A stretch of DNA of 64,000 nucleotides from JABMMZ01 sp040403495 (lineage in GTDB: Bacteria; Bacteroidota; Bacteroidia; NS11-12g; UBA955), in NCBI GenBank assembly GCA_040403495.1, contig JBBAKM010000005.1, forward strand, positions 62,001 through 126,000. The letters run 5' to 3'. Position numbers and translations under genes: made by a program. The notes below the pieces were generated by a model, which saw only the letters and a program-made list of their open reading frames with translations, was not told where the DNA came from and made no database searches. The stretch's first letter is position 1, and each line of letters begins with the position of its first letter. Positions 1 through 9,111 of the stretch are shown here, piece by piece.

Positions 1-9
1 ATCTTTAAT

Positions 10-876
10 TTACATTTTAGTTCCATGAAATTCATAATTAAGTTCACCTGAGGGAGGGCTGAACTTAAATTTTCTTGATATGTATTTATTATTGTTTTGA
101 ATAAAAACTATTGATGTTTCTGACATATATCTAGTATGGATAGAATTTGTATTATTCGGAGTTAAATACCTAATAATTTGTGATTTATAGTTAAAACAAA
201 CTTCAGGATTTCCAGAACTTTTTGGAAGCATTAATGTGTCAGCAATTGGCAAGCCTATAATTAGTGCGAATGGCGCTGGCACACCTCTAAAACTCCCTTT
301 TTCTAATTGAAAAAATTCCATCACAACCTCCTTTTTAGGTTCGTGTGCAAAATATCCTTTGTATTTAATTGAGGTTTCTCCATTTTCTAATAAAAGTATA
401 GGTTTTTGGGTAAAAAACAGATTTCTAGTTATGGAAACCAAAGTGTCTTTAGGATTTGTAATACAAGAATTTATAGGCGTGCGAATGGTAAGTTTTATCG
501 GTATCCATCTCTCCCAACCATTATCACGCAAGTAATCGCCAAAATCTACTTCTAAACCTTTCCCTTTTCTGGGGTTTACTTCTGTGCCTATTTGCCACTC
601 ATAAGTGCTGTTGGCTGGGTTGCCATCGGGTGCATCAAAACGCACACTGCTGGCGTTAAATGTGTCGCAGGGTATTAGGTTACACCATTCTTCAGGTGGT
701 TTAAAGCCTCTATCTCCCGGGCGCACTTTAAAAAGGGTATTAATGTTTTTTTTGCCATAACATGGATCGTAGTTCTCGCACTTTGGATTGCTTGGGTCTT
801 GGCAACACTCCTTTTTACATGTGCTAAAAAACAACACTACAAACAGGGCTAGAGTTAGTTTAATTATTTTAAGCAT
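10..876 (-). CDS. Putative lipoprotein with PKD/Ig-like region, function unknown
   Basis: No family is recognised. The reading frame could open at 924, but an in-frame ATG at 876 gives a product (288 aa) that begins directly with a hydrophobic signal segment ending FFSTC followed by lysines, as expected for an exported lipoprotein, so I prefer that start. The segment after the cysteine is cysteine-rich (about eight Cys in the first 60 residues) and probably forms disulfides outside the cytoplasm. The middle, with phrases such as STYEW and VDFGDYL, resembles a PKD or Ig-like beta-sandwich, but this is a weak impression. There is no C-terminal T9SS domain. It runs in the same direction as the secreted gene upstream at 982-2196, 105 bp away, so co-transcription is possible. 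The lipobox is imperfect (Thr before Cys). Confidence 0.6.
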   Translation of the reverse strand: MLKIIKLTLALFVVLFFSTCKKECCQDPSNPKCENYDPCYGKKNINTLFKVRPGDRGFKPPEEWCNLIPCDTFNASSVRFDAPDGNPANSTYEWQIGTEVNPRKGKGLEVDFGDYLRDNGWERWIPIKLTIRTPINSCITNPKDTLVSITRNLFFTQKPILLLENGETSIKYKGYFAHEPKKEVVMEFFQLEKGSFRGVPAPFALIIGLPIADTLMLPKSSGNPEVCFNYKSQIIRYLTPNNTNSIHTRYMSETSIVFIQNNNKYISRKFKFSPPSGELNYEFHGTKM

Positions 877-981
877 AGTGGTATGGGGTTTTGGGTTGTT
901 GTTGAGGCACAGTCTTTCTTGCATGCCGCAAGACTCAATACTAAAAAGAGTGCCGTTAATTTTAATAAACTTTTCATAACA

Positions 982-2196
982 TTACTTATTAAGGATGGCG
1001 TTTAATTTCGATTCTAATTCTCTTAGTCGAGCTTCTTGGGCTTTCAATTGCTCGTCTTGTTGAATAGTGTAAAGTGTTAGTTCTTCTATTTTTTGTTGTT
1101 GCAGTTTTTGTAATTCTCCCACATCTTGTCCGCTGTTCATCACACTGTCTTGGCTAGGCATGCCCGGCAAGTGGTGTTTGGTGTTAATGAACTTAGCAAC
1201 TTCACTCAATGGCATTAAATTATAATTGCTATGAAATACAAAATCGGGCCACCACTGGGCATTAACAATTACTTCTGTAGCACGAAGGTTACCTCTTAGT
1301 TCTGTGTTGCCATTTGCTTCCATTCTAAGTCCGCCTTGACCGTTTCCACCCCAAGGTGCAATTACAAATCCTGAGTTTACATTTAAATTCGAACCATTAA
1401 TACCCATACCATCAGTAAAAAACAGTCCTTGGTCTTGATCCTTTGAAATATTGTTGAAACCTGAGTTTGATAAGTTTGATACAAAATGCATGTGTTTAGT
1501 ATAACTATTGGTTGCATTAGAACTATTTATTCCAAAAATAGCAGTTGGTAAATTTTTTAAATTTCCACTTCTAACATCTAATGAAACCCTTGGTGATGGC
1601 ATGTTTATACCCGTATTGCCTGAAGGTGCAACTAAAAATCTTGTTGCATCTAAGGCTGGGTTATTTGGATCATAAGTTTTAGCGGTCAACAGTGGTTGAG
1701 GTGTAGATGATAATGAAATTGTCGGTCCCCCTCCTGTTGTGCCTATTATTCCAATTTGTGGAACAGTTAATGTTGGATAATAAGTTAAGTCAATTAAAGT
1801 TGAATTTTCTTGCCATGATGGATTAGTGGCTGCTATTTGGTGTAATATGTTAGGGTTAAAAATATCTACTCCATTGTTAAATGAAAAACCAGGGAATGGA
1901 TTGCAACTGTTATTTTTCATAATCAATAGCCCTTTGTTTTGATCAGGGCAATAATTTATTTCAAGCCAAGCTTTTGGATTGTTGGTCCCTATTCCCACCG
2001 AATTATTGTCTGAAGATGTAGAGCTTAATGTAGGTCCATTCTGTGGAATACTTGGAGCTGAATTACCGTTCCATGTTCCAGGGGTTTGAGAATGTAAGTC
2101 TGTAATCATAGCTAAAGACAAAAATAAGAAAGAAAAGCTAAAAAGTTTGGTTAATCTCTTTTGAAAAGTTAGTGTTTTGTTTGATAATAAGCTCAT
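982..2196 (-). CDS. Secreted fibre-like protein with C-terminal coiled coil
   Basis: This is a 404-residue exported protein with a signal peptide (residues 1-36, ending around DLHSQ). The body is rich in Asn, Gly, Ser and Pro and contains phrases such as NSVGIGTNNPKAWLEI and GNTGINMPSPRVSLDV. These are typical of the Bacteroidota secreted proteins loosely annotated as tail-fibre-like or intramolecular-chaperone-like. The last 100 residues hold the usual ending of that group: the LRATEVIV segment, HHLPGMPS, then a heptad-like helix with IEELTLYTIQQDEQLKAQEA that should form a coiled coil. The exact role is unknown; a surface or extracellular trimeric fibre is an inference from the composition. 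I see no phage genes around it, so it is not a prophage tail gene. No T9SS type A or B sorting domain is visible. Confidence 0.65.
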   Translation of the reverse strand: MSLLSNKTLTFQKRLTKLFSFSFLFLSLAMITDLHSQTPGTWNGNSAPSIPQNGPTLSSTSSDNNSVGIGTNNPKAWLEINYCPDQNKGLLIMKNNSCNPFPGFSFNNGVDIFNPNILHQIAATNPSWQENSTLIDLTYYPTLTVPQIGIIGTTGGGPTISLSSTPQPLLTAKTYDPNNPALDATRFLVAPSGNTGINMPSPRVSLDVRSGNLKNLPTAIFGINSSNATNSYTKHMHFVSNLSNSGFNNISKDQDQGLFFTDGMGINGSNLNVNSGFVIAPWGGNGQGGLRMEANGNTELRGNLRATEVIVNAQWWPDFVFHSNYNLMPLSEVAKFINTKHHLPGMPSQDSVMNSGQDVGELQKLQQQKIEELTLYTIQQDEQLKAQEARLRELESKLNAILNK

Positions 2197-2589
2197 AAAA
2201 AATAAATGTTTCTTAAATTTTCAAAAAAGAAAATTAGAAAAACAAGTATTTTCCAAAAATCACATCATTGTGAATTTATTTCAAAAAAAGTGTAAATTCC
2301 AACAAAACAGCTGTAATTCAATGTAATTATAATATAACAGCATTGTTTTGGAATTTTTATATCACATTAATGTGGTATAAACGCAACTTAAAAAATCAGA
2401 AAAATTTGTTAATTAATTAAAGCTTTTTAATGGTTTTATTTAACTCATGTTGCTCAAAATCGTCATTTTTTTTGGATAATCAGAAAAAAATTGAAATAAT
2501 CGCACAGAGTTATTCCCTTTTGTTTTATCCTTTTAAAAATCATTTTTTTTATACATTTACTTGAGTATTTTCAATAAATTTGCAAGTAC
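2197..2589. other. Divergent AT-rich intergenic region
   Basis: These 393 bp separate the minus-strand fibre-like gene from the plus-strand carboxylase gene and must hold both promoters. The sequence is very AT-rich with many A and T tracts. A -7-like element TAAATTTG lies at 2575-2582, only 7 bp before the carboxylase ATG, but no TTG sits at the expected 18-20 bp spacing upstream of it. The promoter is therefore uncertain, and the messenger would have almost no leader. I found no RNA gene, ORF or repeat here. Confidence 0.5.
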
Positions 2590-4227
2590 ATGTCGAACGA
2601 ACAAAATATTGAATTTAATATCAATGAGGATTTTAATAAGCAACTGGTTTATCAATTAAAGTCTAAGTTTACCAAAGTGAGTTTGGGGGGTGGTGAAAAA
2701 GCTGCTGCCAAACAAAAAGCTAAAAATAAACTTTTAGCCAGAGAACGTATTGCCTACTTGCTTGATGAGAACAGTCCTTTTGTTGAAGTAGGTGCTTTTG
2801 CAGGTGATGGTATGTATCCTGAACATGGTGGTTGCCCTAGTGGTGGTGTCGTCTGTGGGATAGGAACTGTAAGTGGCAAGCAATGTATGATTGTTGCCAA
2901 TGATGCAACCGTTAAAGCAGGTGCTTGGTTTCCCATTACCGGTAAAAAAAATCTGAGAGCTCAAGAAATAGCCATGGAAAATCGTTTGCCTATCATCTAT
3001 TTGGTGGACAGTGCAGGGGTGTTCTTGCCTATGCAAGATGAGATTTTTCCCGACAAGGAACATTTTGGGCGCATTTTTAGAAACAATGCCATTATGAGTA
3101 GCAAAGGGATTACTCAAATTGCTGCCGTTATGGGAAGTTGTGTGGCAGGGGGCGCTTATTTGCCTATTATGAGCGATGAAGCACTGATTGTGGACAAAAC
3201 AGGCTCAATATTTTTGGCAGGTAGTTACTTAGTTAAGGCGGCAATAGGTGAGGACATTGACAATGAAACATTGGGAGGTAGTATTTCTCAGTCGGAAATA
3301 TCTGGAGTAATCGACGACCGATTCCCTAATGATGAAGCTTGCCTTGATAGAATTAAATTTATAATGGATAAAATTGGGGCTTTTGAAAAAGCTGGTTTCG
3401 ATAGAAAAGAACCCGCTAAACCCCTTAAAGATATTAAAGATTTATATGGCATTTTACCAAAAGACAGAGCGAAACCATACAATTCTTTAGCACTCATAGA
3501 AACTTTGGTCGATAATGGTGAGTTTGAACAGTATAAAGAAGGGTATGGTCAAACGATTCTGTGCGGCTATGCGCGTATTGAAGGTTGGGCTGTAGGTATT
3601 GTGGCCAATAACCGACAAATTACCAAAAGTAAAAAAGGGGAAATGCAGTTTGGCGGTGTTATTTACAACGACAGTGCGGACAAGGCTGCACGTTTTATCA
3701 TGAACTGTAACCAAAAGAAAATACCGTTAGTGTTTCTTCAGGATGTAACCGGTTTTATGGTGGGTAGCAGAAGCGAACACTCCGGAATTATAAAAGATGG
3801 GGCCAAAATGGTAAATGCCATGAGTAACAGCACGGTTCCAAAATTTACAATTATTATTGGAAATAGCTATGGTGCAGGCAATTATGCCATGTGTGGCAAA
3901 GCTTATGACCCTCGTCTTATATATGCATGGCCAAGTGCAAGGATTGCTGTAATGGGTGGTGAACAAGCCGCCAAAGTATTGTTACAAATAGAGAAAGCAA
4001 GTTTGGAAGCCAAAGGTGAAACCATTACGCCTGAAGCTGAAAAAGCACTGTTAGATAAAATTATGGCAAGGTATGAGGAACAATTGTCTCCTTATTATGC
4101 AGCATCTCGTCTGTGGGTTGATGGTATAATCGATCCTATTGAAACCAGAACTGTTATAAGCCAAGGAATAGAAATGGCAAACCATGCCCCCGTTCAACCG
4201 TTTAATGTCGGGGTTATTCAAACCTAG
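2590..4227 (+). CDS. Acyl-CoA carboxylase, carboxyltransferase (beta) subunit
   Basis: This 545-residue protein is the biotin-dependent carboxyltransferase of an acyl-CoA carboxylase. It transfers CO2 from carboxybiotin to an acyl-CoA. The N-terminal crotonase-like half has the KNKLLARERIAYLLD region, the phrase FVEVGAFAGDGMYPEHGG and the acyl-CoA oxyanion segment SCVAGGAYLPIMSDE. The C-terminal half carries the biotin-side oxyanion region around GNSYGAGNYAMCGKAYDPR. The GDGMY...GGCPSGG signature and the VDSAGVFLPMQDEIFPD segment are closest to methylcrotonyl-CoA carboxylase beta subunits (leucine breakdown), but propionyl-CoA or another short acyl-CoA cannot be excluded. The biotin-carboxylase/BCCP alpha subunit is not adjacent. 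A bidirectional hairpin terminator follows the stop. The window also encodes a methylmalonyl-CoA mutase subunit, 45 kb away, which fits catabolism of branched or odd-chain acyl-CoA. Confidence 0.92.
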   Translation: MSNEQNIEFNINEDFNKQLVYQLKSKFTKVSLGGGEKAAAKQKAKNKLLARERIAYLLDENSPFVEVGAFAGDGMYPEHGGCPSGGVVCGIGTVSGKQCMIVANDATVKAGAWFPITGKKNLRAQEIAMENRLPIIYLVDSAGVFLPMQDEIFPDKEHFGRIFRNNAIMSSKGITQIAAVMGSCVAGGAYLPIMSDEALIVDKTGSIFLAGSYLVKAAIGEDIDNETLGGSISQSEISGVIDDRFPNDEACLDRIKFIMDKIGAFEKAGFDRKEPAKPLKDIKDLYGILPKDRAKPYNSLALIETLVDNGEFEQYKEGYGQTILCGYARIEGWAVGIVANNRQITKSKKGEMQFGGVIYNDSADKAARFIMNCNQKKIPLVFLQDVTGFMVGSRSEHSGIIKDGAKMVNAMSNSTVPKFTIIIGNSYGAGNYAMCGKAYDPRLIYAWPSARIAVMGGEQAAKVLLQIEKASLEAKGETITPEAEKALLDKIMARYEEQLSPYYAASRLWVDGIIDPIETRTVISQGIEMANHAPVQPFNVGVIQT

Positions 4228-4241
4228 AATGATAAATCCAT

Positions 4242-4271
4242 AAAAAAAGCCTCACTTGTGAGGCTTTTTTT
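4242..4271. terminator. Bidirectional intrinsic terminator
   Basis: Seven A residues, a stem GCCTCAC / GTGAGGC with a 2-nt TT loop, then seven T residues. The stem extends through the A/T flanks and works on both strands. It sits between the convergent carboxylase and subtilase genes and can end transcripts from both sides. Confidence 0.9.
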
Positions 4272-4299
4272 ATGAAAGTCGTACGTTGTAATAATGTTA

Positions 4300-5856
4300 T
4301 TACTTTACAGAAGCGGCTGCTTTTAAAGCTGCGTCTGCATTAATAATGCCTCCCGTTGTACAAAGTTTTTTGTATTTTGTTTTTTTCTTTGACCCCGGAA
4401 TGCTTACTTTTTGTTTAGGTTTTATGGATGAATTTTCAATAACTGCTTTTACTTGTGCCGCTGTTAAGTTAGGATAGTACGAACGTATCAGTCCTGCCAA
4501 ACCTGCAGTTACCGGACTTGCCATACTTGTACCACTTAATGATTCATATTTATTGTTAGGAACTGTGCTGTATATTTCCACTCCAGGCGCAAATACATTC
4601 ACTGTTTTGGATCCAAAGTTTGAAAATTCAGCAGGTTGTTGATTTCTATCACTTGCACCAACTTCTATCCAAGTGCTACATCTTTTGCCATCGGCATAAA
4701 ATGGGGTAGGGTAGTTGGATTCTTTGTCTATGTTTTTAGAGTCGTTGCCTGCTGCATGTATTAATAAAACATCTTTACTCTCTGCATATTTTACAGCATC
4801 ATCAACTATTGTTTTGTTAAATGAATAAGCTTTACCGAAACTCATGTTAATCACTTTTGCACCATTGTCTACAGCGTAACGAATGGCATTTGCCACGTCT
4901 TTATCGCGCTCATCGCCATTAGGAACAACTCTAATAACCATAATTTGAACATCTGCTACAACACCATTCATGCCTATACCGTTGTTTCTAATAGCTCCTA
5001 TAATGCCACCAACATGCGAACCATGCTCGCCATCCGGTCCTTTTACTTCATTGTTGCCGTATGACTTGTTGCTAGTATTGGTATAATCGTCTCCAATAAT
5101 ATATCTTGGGTCATATTTTAAGTTTAAATGGTATTGATAAACAGAATAAAAATAGTTGTGAGCATCTTCAAATTCTTTGAAAACTCTTGCAGGTGTAATG
5201 TTTTGTTTAGTAGAAGTGCCAAGTACAATATTTCTTCCAATTTTAGATTCGTTTTTTGTAGGTTCGAATTTTTCTAATTTTTCAACACTTACATCGTTAG
5301 TGCCTAACTCCATTTTTAAAGCATCTAAATAGGATTTGATGTTTTTGTAAGTGTTGTAATAAGATTCAGCTTCTGTGTATTTTTTAGCATGTATTTTTTC
5401 TAATTCTTTGAATCTTGCAAATTCTGCTTTTTCACTTTTGCTTATGTCTTTTTTGGTTTTAGTGCCAAATTTTTTCTGGTAATCACGCAATAATCTAGTC
5501 AATTCTAAATTGTCGTATTCTACATCTTTTTCAGAACCGCCAATAAAATCCCAACCATTGATATCATCTACATAACCATTTAAGTCATCATCAACAGAGT
5601 TTCCGGGGATTTCTTTTTTGTTCACCCAAATATTGTTTTTCAAATCGTCATGTTGAATATCGATACCATCGTCAATAACTGCAACTATTACAGTGTTTGA
5701 ATTGGCCGGTTTAGGGTTGTTTTTAATAGCATTTTCTAGGTCAATCCCCAATGTGGTGTCTTGGGTCGAAAATTTTAAATGCCAATCTTTAGGATAGACC
5801 TGTGCGCTAAGTGAGGTGCCTACTAATAAGGCGATAATAATGAGAATTCTTGTCAT
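4300..5856 (-). CDS. Secreted S8 (subtilisin-like) serine peptidase
   Basis: A 518-residue exported protease with a signal peptide (MTRILIIIALLVGTSLSAQ). The catalytic triad is visible: Asp62 in AVIDDGID, His278 in GEHGSHVGG and Ser444 in LSGTSMASPVTAG. Asn371 in HAAGND serves as the oxyanion residue. Between the Asp and His motifs lies an unusually long insertion (about residues 105-265). It is rich in Lys and Glu, probably helical, and contains DDDLNGYVDDINGWDF, a feature of the Bacteroidota cell-wall-associated S8 group. There is no propeptide of usual length and no T9SS sorting domain, so Sec export to the periplasm or outer-membrane surface is the simplest reading. It is followed on the same strand, upstream, by sppA 29 bp away, so the two peptidase genes may share a transcript. 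Confidence 0.92.
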   Translation of the reverse strand: MTRILIIIALLVGTSLSAQVYPKDWHLKFSTQDTTLGIDLENAIKNNPKPANSNTVIVAVIDDGIDIQHDDLKNNIWVNKKEIPGNSVDDDLNGYVDDINGWDFIGGSEKDVEYDNLELTRLLRDYQKKFGTKTKKDISKSEKAEFARFKELEKIHAKKYTEAESYYNTYKNIKSYLDALKMELGTNDVSVEKLEKFEPTKNESKIGRNIVLGTSTKQNITPARVFKEFEDAHNYFYSVYQYHLNLKYDPRYIIGDDYTNTSNKSYGNNEVKGPDGEHGSHVGGIIGAIRNNGIGMNGVVADVQIMVIRVVPNGDERDKDVANAIRYAVDNGAKVINMSFGKAYSFNKTIVDDAVKYAESKDVLLIHAAGNDSKNIDKESNYPTPFYADGKRCSTWIEVGASDRNQQPAEFSNFGSKTVNVFAPGVEIYSTVPNNKYESLSGTSMASPVTAGLAGLIRSYYPNLTAAQVKAVIENSSIKPKQKVSIPGSKKKTKYKKLCTTGGIINADAALKAAASVK

Positions 5857-5885
5857 GTTAATATAATTGTATATAGGGGGTAAAA

Positions 5886-7646
5886 TTAATGAATAAATAA
5901 TTCATAAGGAAGTCGTGTTTGAAATCCTTGTGACTGTATGCCGCTTAATAAAGATTGGTAGTAATGGTGAAAAATACCCAAGTCTTGAGCTATTTTTTTG
6001 TTTATCATTTCATTGCCACCTTGATTGAACAATTGTGTAATGGGGTCTTCAATTTGAGGGAAACTTACCATTTTATATGTTTTTAAATTGGCCATTTTAG
6101 CTGCAATTTTAATGGCATCATTGATGCCTCCAATACGGTCAACCAAGCCTCTTTCCATGGCGTGTTGTGCTATCCAAACATGACCTTGTGCGTATTTCTC
6201 AAGTTCAGCACTGTCTATGCCTCTGCCTTTTTCAACTATAGTCGTAAAGTCGTCGTAAATTCGGTTAACCATTTGTTGCAAATACATTCTTTCTCCGTCG
6301 CTCAATGGTTTGTCTACTCTGCCAAAGTCTGAATATTGCCCCGTTTTTACACTCTCTATAGTCAGTCCAAGCTTTTCGTTGAACAATTTTTGCATGTTAG
6401 GGAATAATCCAAATACGCCAATTGAACCTGTTAAGGAGTTGGAACTTGCTAGTATTGTATCTGCCAAACAGCTAATATAATAGCCACCACTTGCTGCCAC
6501 ATCTCCCATGGAAACAATAATTGGTTTTTTGCCTTTACACAATGCTATTTCTCGTGTAATAATATCACTTGCCAAAGCACTGCCGCCGGGAGAATTTACT
6601 CTTAATACGATGGCTTTTATGTCTTTGTCTTCACGGGCTTTAATAATCACTTTGGCCAATGAGGTGCTGCCTATGGAATTGTTATTGCCCTGACCATCTA
6701 CAATTTCTCCTACCGCATACACCACTGCAATTTTGTCGCTCGATGTGTTTTTTTCTGACTCCCCACTGTTTAAGTATGAGCTGGCTTTAATGTAGTGTTT
6801 GTTTTTTGAGTCTTTGCTGCCTATCGCTTTTCTTATTTTATTGTGAACATCATCCTGATAGGTTAAGCCGTCTATTAATCCGAAATTAAGCGCGTCTTTG
6901 GGAGATTGAATAGTGAATTGGTCTATAGCCATTCTTAGTTGATGAGTGTCTACTTGTCTTGATTCACCAATTTCAGCTATTAAGTTGTGATACAATTGAT
7001 GGATATAAAATGAGATTTGTTCTCTGTTTTCTGGACTTAATTCTTCTCTTGTAAACGATTCAATAGCCCCTTTGTATGCCCCAACTTTAACATATTGCAT
7101 CTCTATTCCTAGTTTCTCAAAAGCGCCTTTGTAAAACATCACATTTGCCGATAATCCATTTAATAGGATATTCCCTGTTTTTTCTATGAAAACCGAATCA
7201 GCGATTGAGGCTAAATAATAATTTTTCTCATCGTAATAAGGTGCCATCGCATAAATAAACTTCCCTTTTGATTTAAAATCTTTTAAAGCGTTTCTAACCT
7301 CAGAAAGGGTAGCATAACCACTGTTGTTTAAATTCGTTTTTAGGTAAATGCCTTTGATTTTTGGGTCGTTTTTAGCTCTGTTGATTATTTCTAAAAGATT
7401 GTCTAATCCTAAGAATGATTCGCCCATTTCGGGGTTTAGTAAACTTAAAAAAGCCTGACTGCCTCGTTCTTGAATTTCATAGTCTAAATTCAGTTCTAAG
7501 ACAGAGTTAGATTTAACACTTACTTTGCCTTCTGTACCTGAATTGATTAAACCTAAGAGCGTGAAAAACAAGAGAACTCCTATGAAAATAAAGGAGATAA
7601 ATACCCCAAAAATAGTCGCTAATGTATATTTTAAAAAGGATTTCAT
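5886..7646 (-). CDS. sppA: Signal peptide peptidase SppA, 67K long form
   Basis: A membrane-anchored serine protease that degrades leftover signal peptides in the inner membrane. The frame is open to 7682, but the ATG at 7646 places the N-terminal membrane helix (MKSFLKYTLATIFGVFISF) right at the start, so I use it (586 aa, the usual length of the two-domain form). Both catalytic residues of the Ser-Lys dyad are present. The lysine is Lys192 in VKVGAYKGAIESFTREEL of the N-terminal half, and the serine is Ser386 in MGDVAASGGYYIS of the C-terminal half. The tandem crotonase-like fold fits the E. coli SppA type, not the short SohB type. The divergent purB gene begins 118 bp away. The S8 protease follows at 29 bp. 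Confidence 0.93.
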   Translation of the reverse strand: MKSFLKYTLATIFGVFISFIFIGVLLFFTLLGLINSGTEGKVSVKSNSVLELNLDYEIQERGSQAFLSLLNPEMGESFLGLDNLLEIINRAKNDPKIKGIYLKTNLNNSGYATLSEVRNALKDFKSKGKFIYAMAPYYDEKNYYLASIADSVFIEKTGNILLNGLSANVMFYKGAFEKLGIEMQYVKVGAYKGAIESFTREELSPENREQISFYIHQLYHNLIAEIGESRQVDTHQLRMAIDQFTIQSPKDALNFGLIDGLTYQDDVHNKIRKAIGSKDSKNKHYIKASSYLNSGESEKNTSSDKIAVVYAVGEIVDGQGNNNSIGSTSLAKVIIKAREDKDIKAIVLRVNSPGGSALASDIITREIALCKGKKPIIVSMGDVAASGGYYISCLADTILASSNSLTGSIGVFGLFPNMQKLFNEKLGLTIESVKTGQYSDFGRVDKPLSDGERMYLQQMVNRIYDDFTTIVEKGRGIDSAELEKYAQGHVWIAQHAMERGLVDRIGGINDAIKIAAKMANLKTYKMVSFPQIEDPITQLFNQGGNEMINKKIAQDLGIFHHYYQSLLSGIQSQGFQTRLPYELFIH

Positions 7647-7764
7647 TGATGTTATTCTTATAATTAATCTACAAAAATTCACTATCTTAACTACTAATTT
7701 CTTTTATTTCGATAAACATTCTATTTTAAGGATAAATTTAATTTAAATCTTTATTTTTGCTCCA

Positions 7765-9111
7765 ATGTTATTGAATGAATTGTCCGCAGTAAGTCCAATT
7801 GATGGCCGTTACAGATCTAAAATCCAAAATTTAGCGCCCTATTTCTCTGAATTTGGCCTTATAAAATACCGTGTTCAAGTGGAAGTGGAATATCTAATTT
7901 ACCTAAATGCTTCTCCCATTTCGGCCTTTAAACCTTTGTTTAGCTCAACCCAAATTGATAGTCTACGAAATATCTACTTGAATTTTTCTGAGGAAAATGC
8001 GCTTGAAATTAAAAACATTGAAAAAACAACGAACCACGATGTAAAAGCAGTTGAGTATTTTATTAAAAGTCAAATCGAATTATTAGGATTATCAGCTTTT
8101 AAAGAATGGGTACACTTTGGACTGACAAGTCAAGATATTAATAATACTGCAATCCCTCTAAGTTTAAAAGAGGCATTAGAAAATGAAATTCTTCCTCAAT
8201 TAAACGCCGTTGTTAATACTCTAGAAAAACATGCTGACAGTTTTAAAGACATTCCGATGTTGGCAAAAACCCACGGTCAAGCAGCAAGTCCTACCAAACT
8301 TGGGAAAGAATTGAATGTGTTTGTAGTGCGTTTGAAAGAACAAATAAAACAACTTAATGCAATCCCTTTTTCAGCTAAATTTGGTGGAGCCACAGGGAAT
8401 TTTAATGCCCACTATATTGCTTTCCCTCAAACGGATTGGCACGCATTTGGTCACTCTTTTGTAAACGAAGTGCTAGGATTACACAGAAGTTTCCCAACTA
8501 CTCAAATTGAACATTATGACAATTTAGCGGCCTTGTTTGATGCTTTTAAAAGGATAGATACCATCTTAATTGACCTTTCAAGAGATGTGTGGCAATATAT
8601 TTCAATGGATTACTTTAAACAAAAGTTAAAGGAAGGTGAAATTGGTAGCAGTGCCATGCCTCACAAAGTAAATCCTATCGATTTCGAAAATGCTGAAGGG
8701 AATTTAGGAATAGCAAATGCCATTTTTGAACACCTAGCAGCTAAGTTGCCTATTTCTCGTTTACAAAGGGATTTAACCGATTCTACAGTGCTTAGAAATA
8801 TTGGAGTTCCTTTTGCCCATTGTCTTATTGCTTTCAGTAGTTTGCAAAAAGGGTTGGATAAGTTAATCATCAATGAAAGTGCCATCCGTAAGGATTTAGA
8901 TAACAATTGGGCTGTTGTTGCCGAAGCTATTCAAACAGTTCTTAGAAGTATTGCATACCCTAATCCATACGAAGCGCTTAAATCTCTGACCAGAACCAAT
9001 ACGCATATCGGTGAAAAGGAAATTAAGGATTTTATTCAATCTCTCGAAATTGATGAAGCCGTAAAAGAAAGGTTAAACCAAATTAATCCTCATAATTTCA
9101 CGGGTTTTTAA
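7765..9111 (+). CDS. purB: Adenylosuccinate lyase
   Basis: This enzyme acts twice in purine synthesis. It cleaves SAICAR to AICAR plus fumarate, and adenylosuccinate to AMP plus fumarate. The 448-residue product has the fumarase/aspartase signature GSSAMPHKVNPIDFENAEGN at about residue 294, which contains the catalytic serine loop. It also has MLAKTHGQAASPTKLGKE, carrying the acid histidine, and TTNHDVKAVEYFI near residue 90. Length and motifs match the E. coli PurB subfamily (456 aa). A -7-like element TATTTTTG at 7752-7759 lies just before the ATG. No clear -33 TTG was found at the right distance. The stop codon directly abuts the stop codon of the convergent gene that follows, with no intergenic base. 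Confidence 0.96.
   Translation: MLLNELSAVSPIDGRYRSKIQNLAPYFSEFGLIKYRVQVEVEYLIYLNASPISAFKPLFSSTQIDSLRNIYLNFSEENALEIKNIEKTTNHDVKAVEYFIKSQIELLGLSAFKEWVHFGLTSQDINNTAIPLSLKEALENEILPQLNAVVNTLEKHADSFKDIPMLAKTHGQAASPTKLGKELNVFVVRLKEQIKQLNAIPFSAKFGGATGNFNAHYIAFPQTDWHAFGHSFVNEVLGLHRSFPTTQIEHYDNLAALFDAFKRIDTILIDLSRDVWQYISMDYFKQKLKEGEIGSSAMPHKVNPIDFENAEGNLGIANAIFEHLAAKLPISRLQRDLTDSTVLRNIGVPFAHCLIAFSSLQKGLDKLIINESAIRKDLDNNWAVVAEAIQTVLRSIAYPNPYEALKSLTRTNTHIGEKEIKDFIQSLEIDEAVKERLNQINPHNFTGF

Noticed and set aside
982..2196. Phage tail fibre / prophage remnant
   Set aside because: The fibre-like C-terminus is common in non-phage Bacteroidota secreted proteins, the product has a signal peptide and no other phage gene is near.
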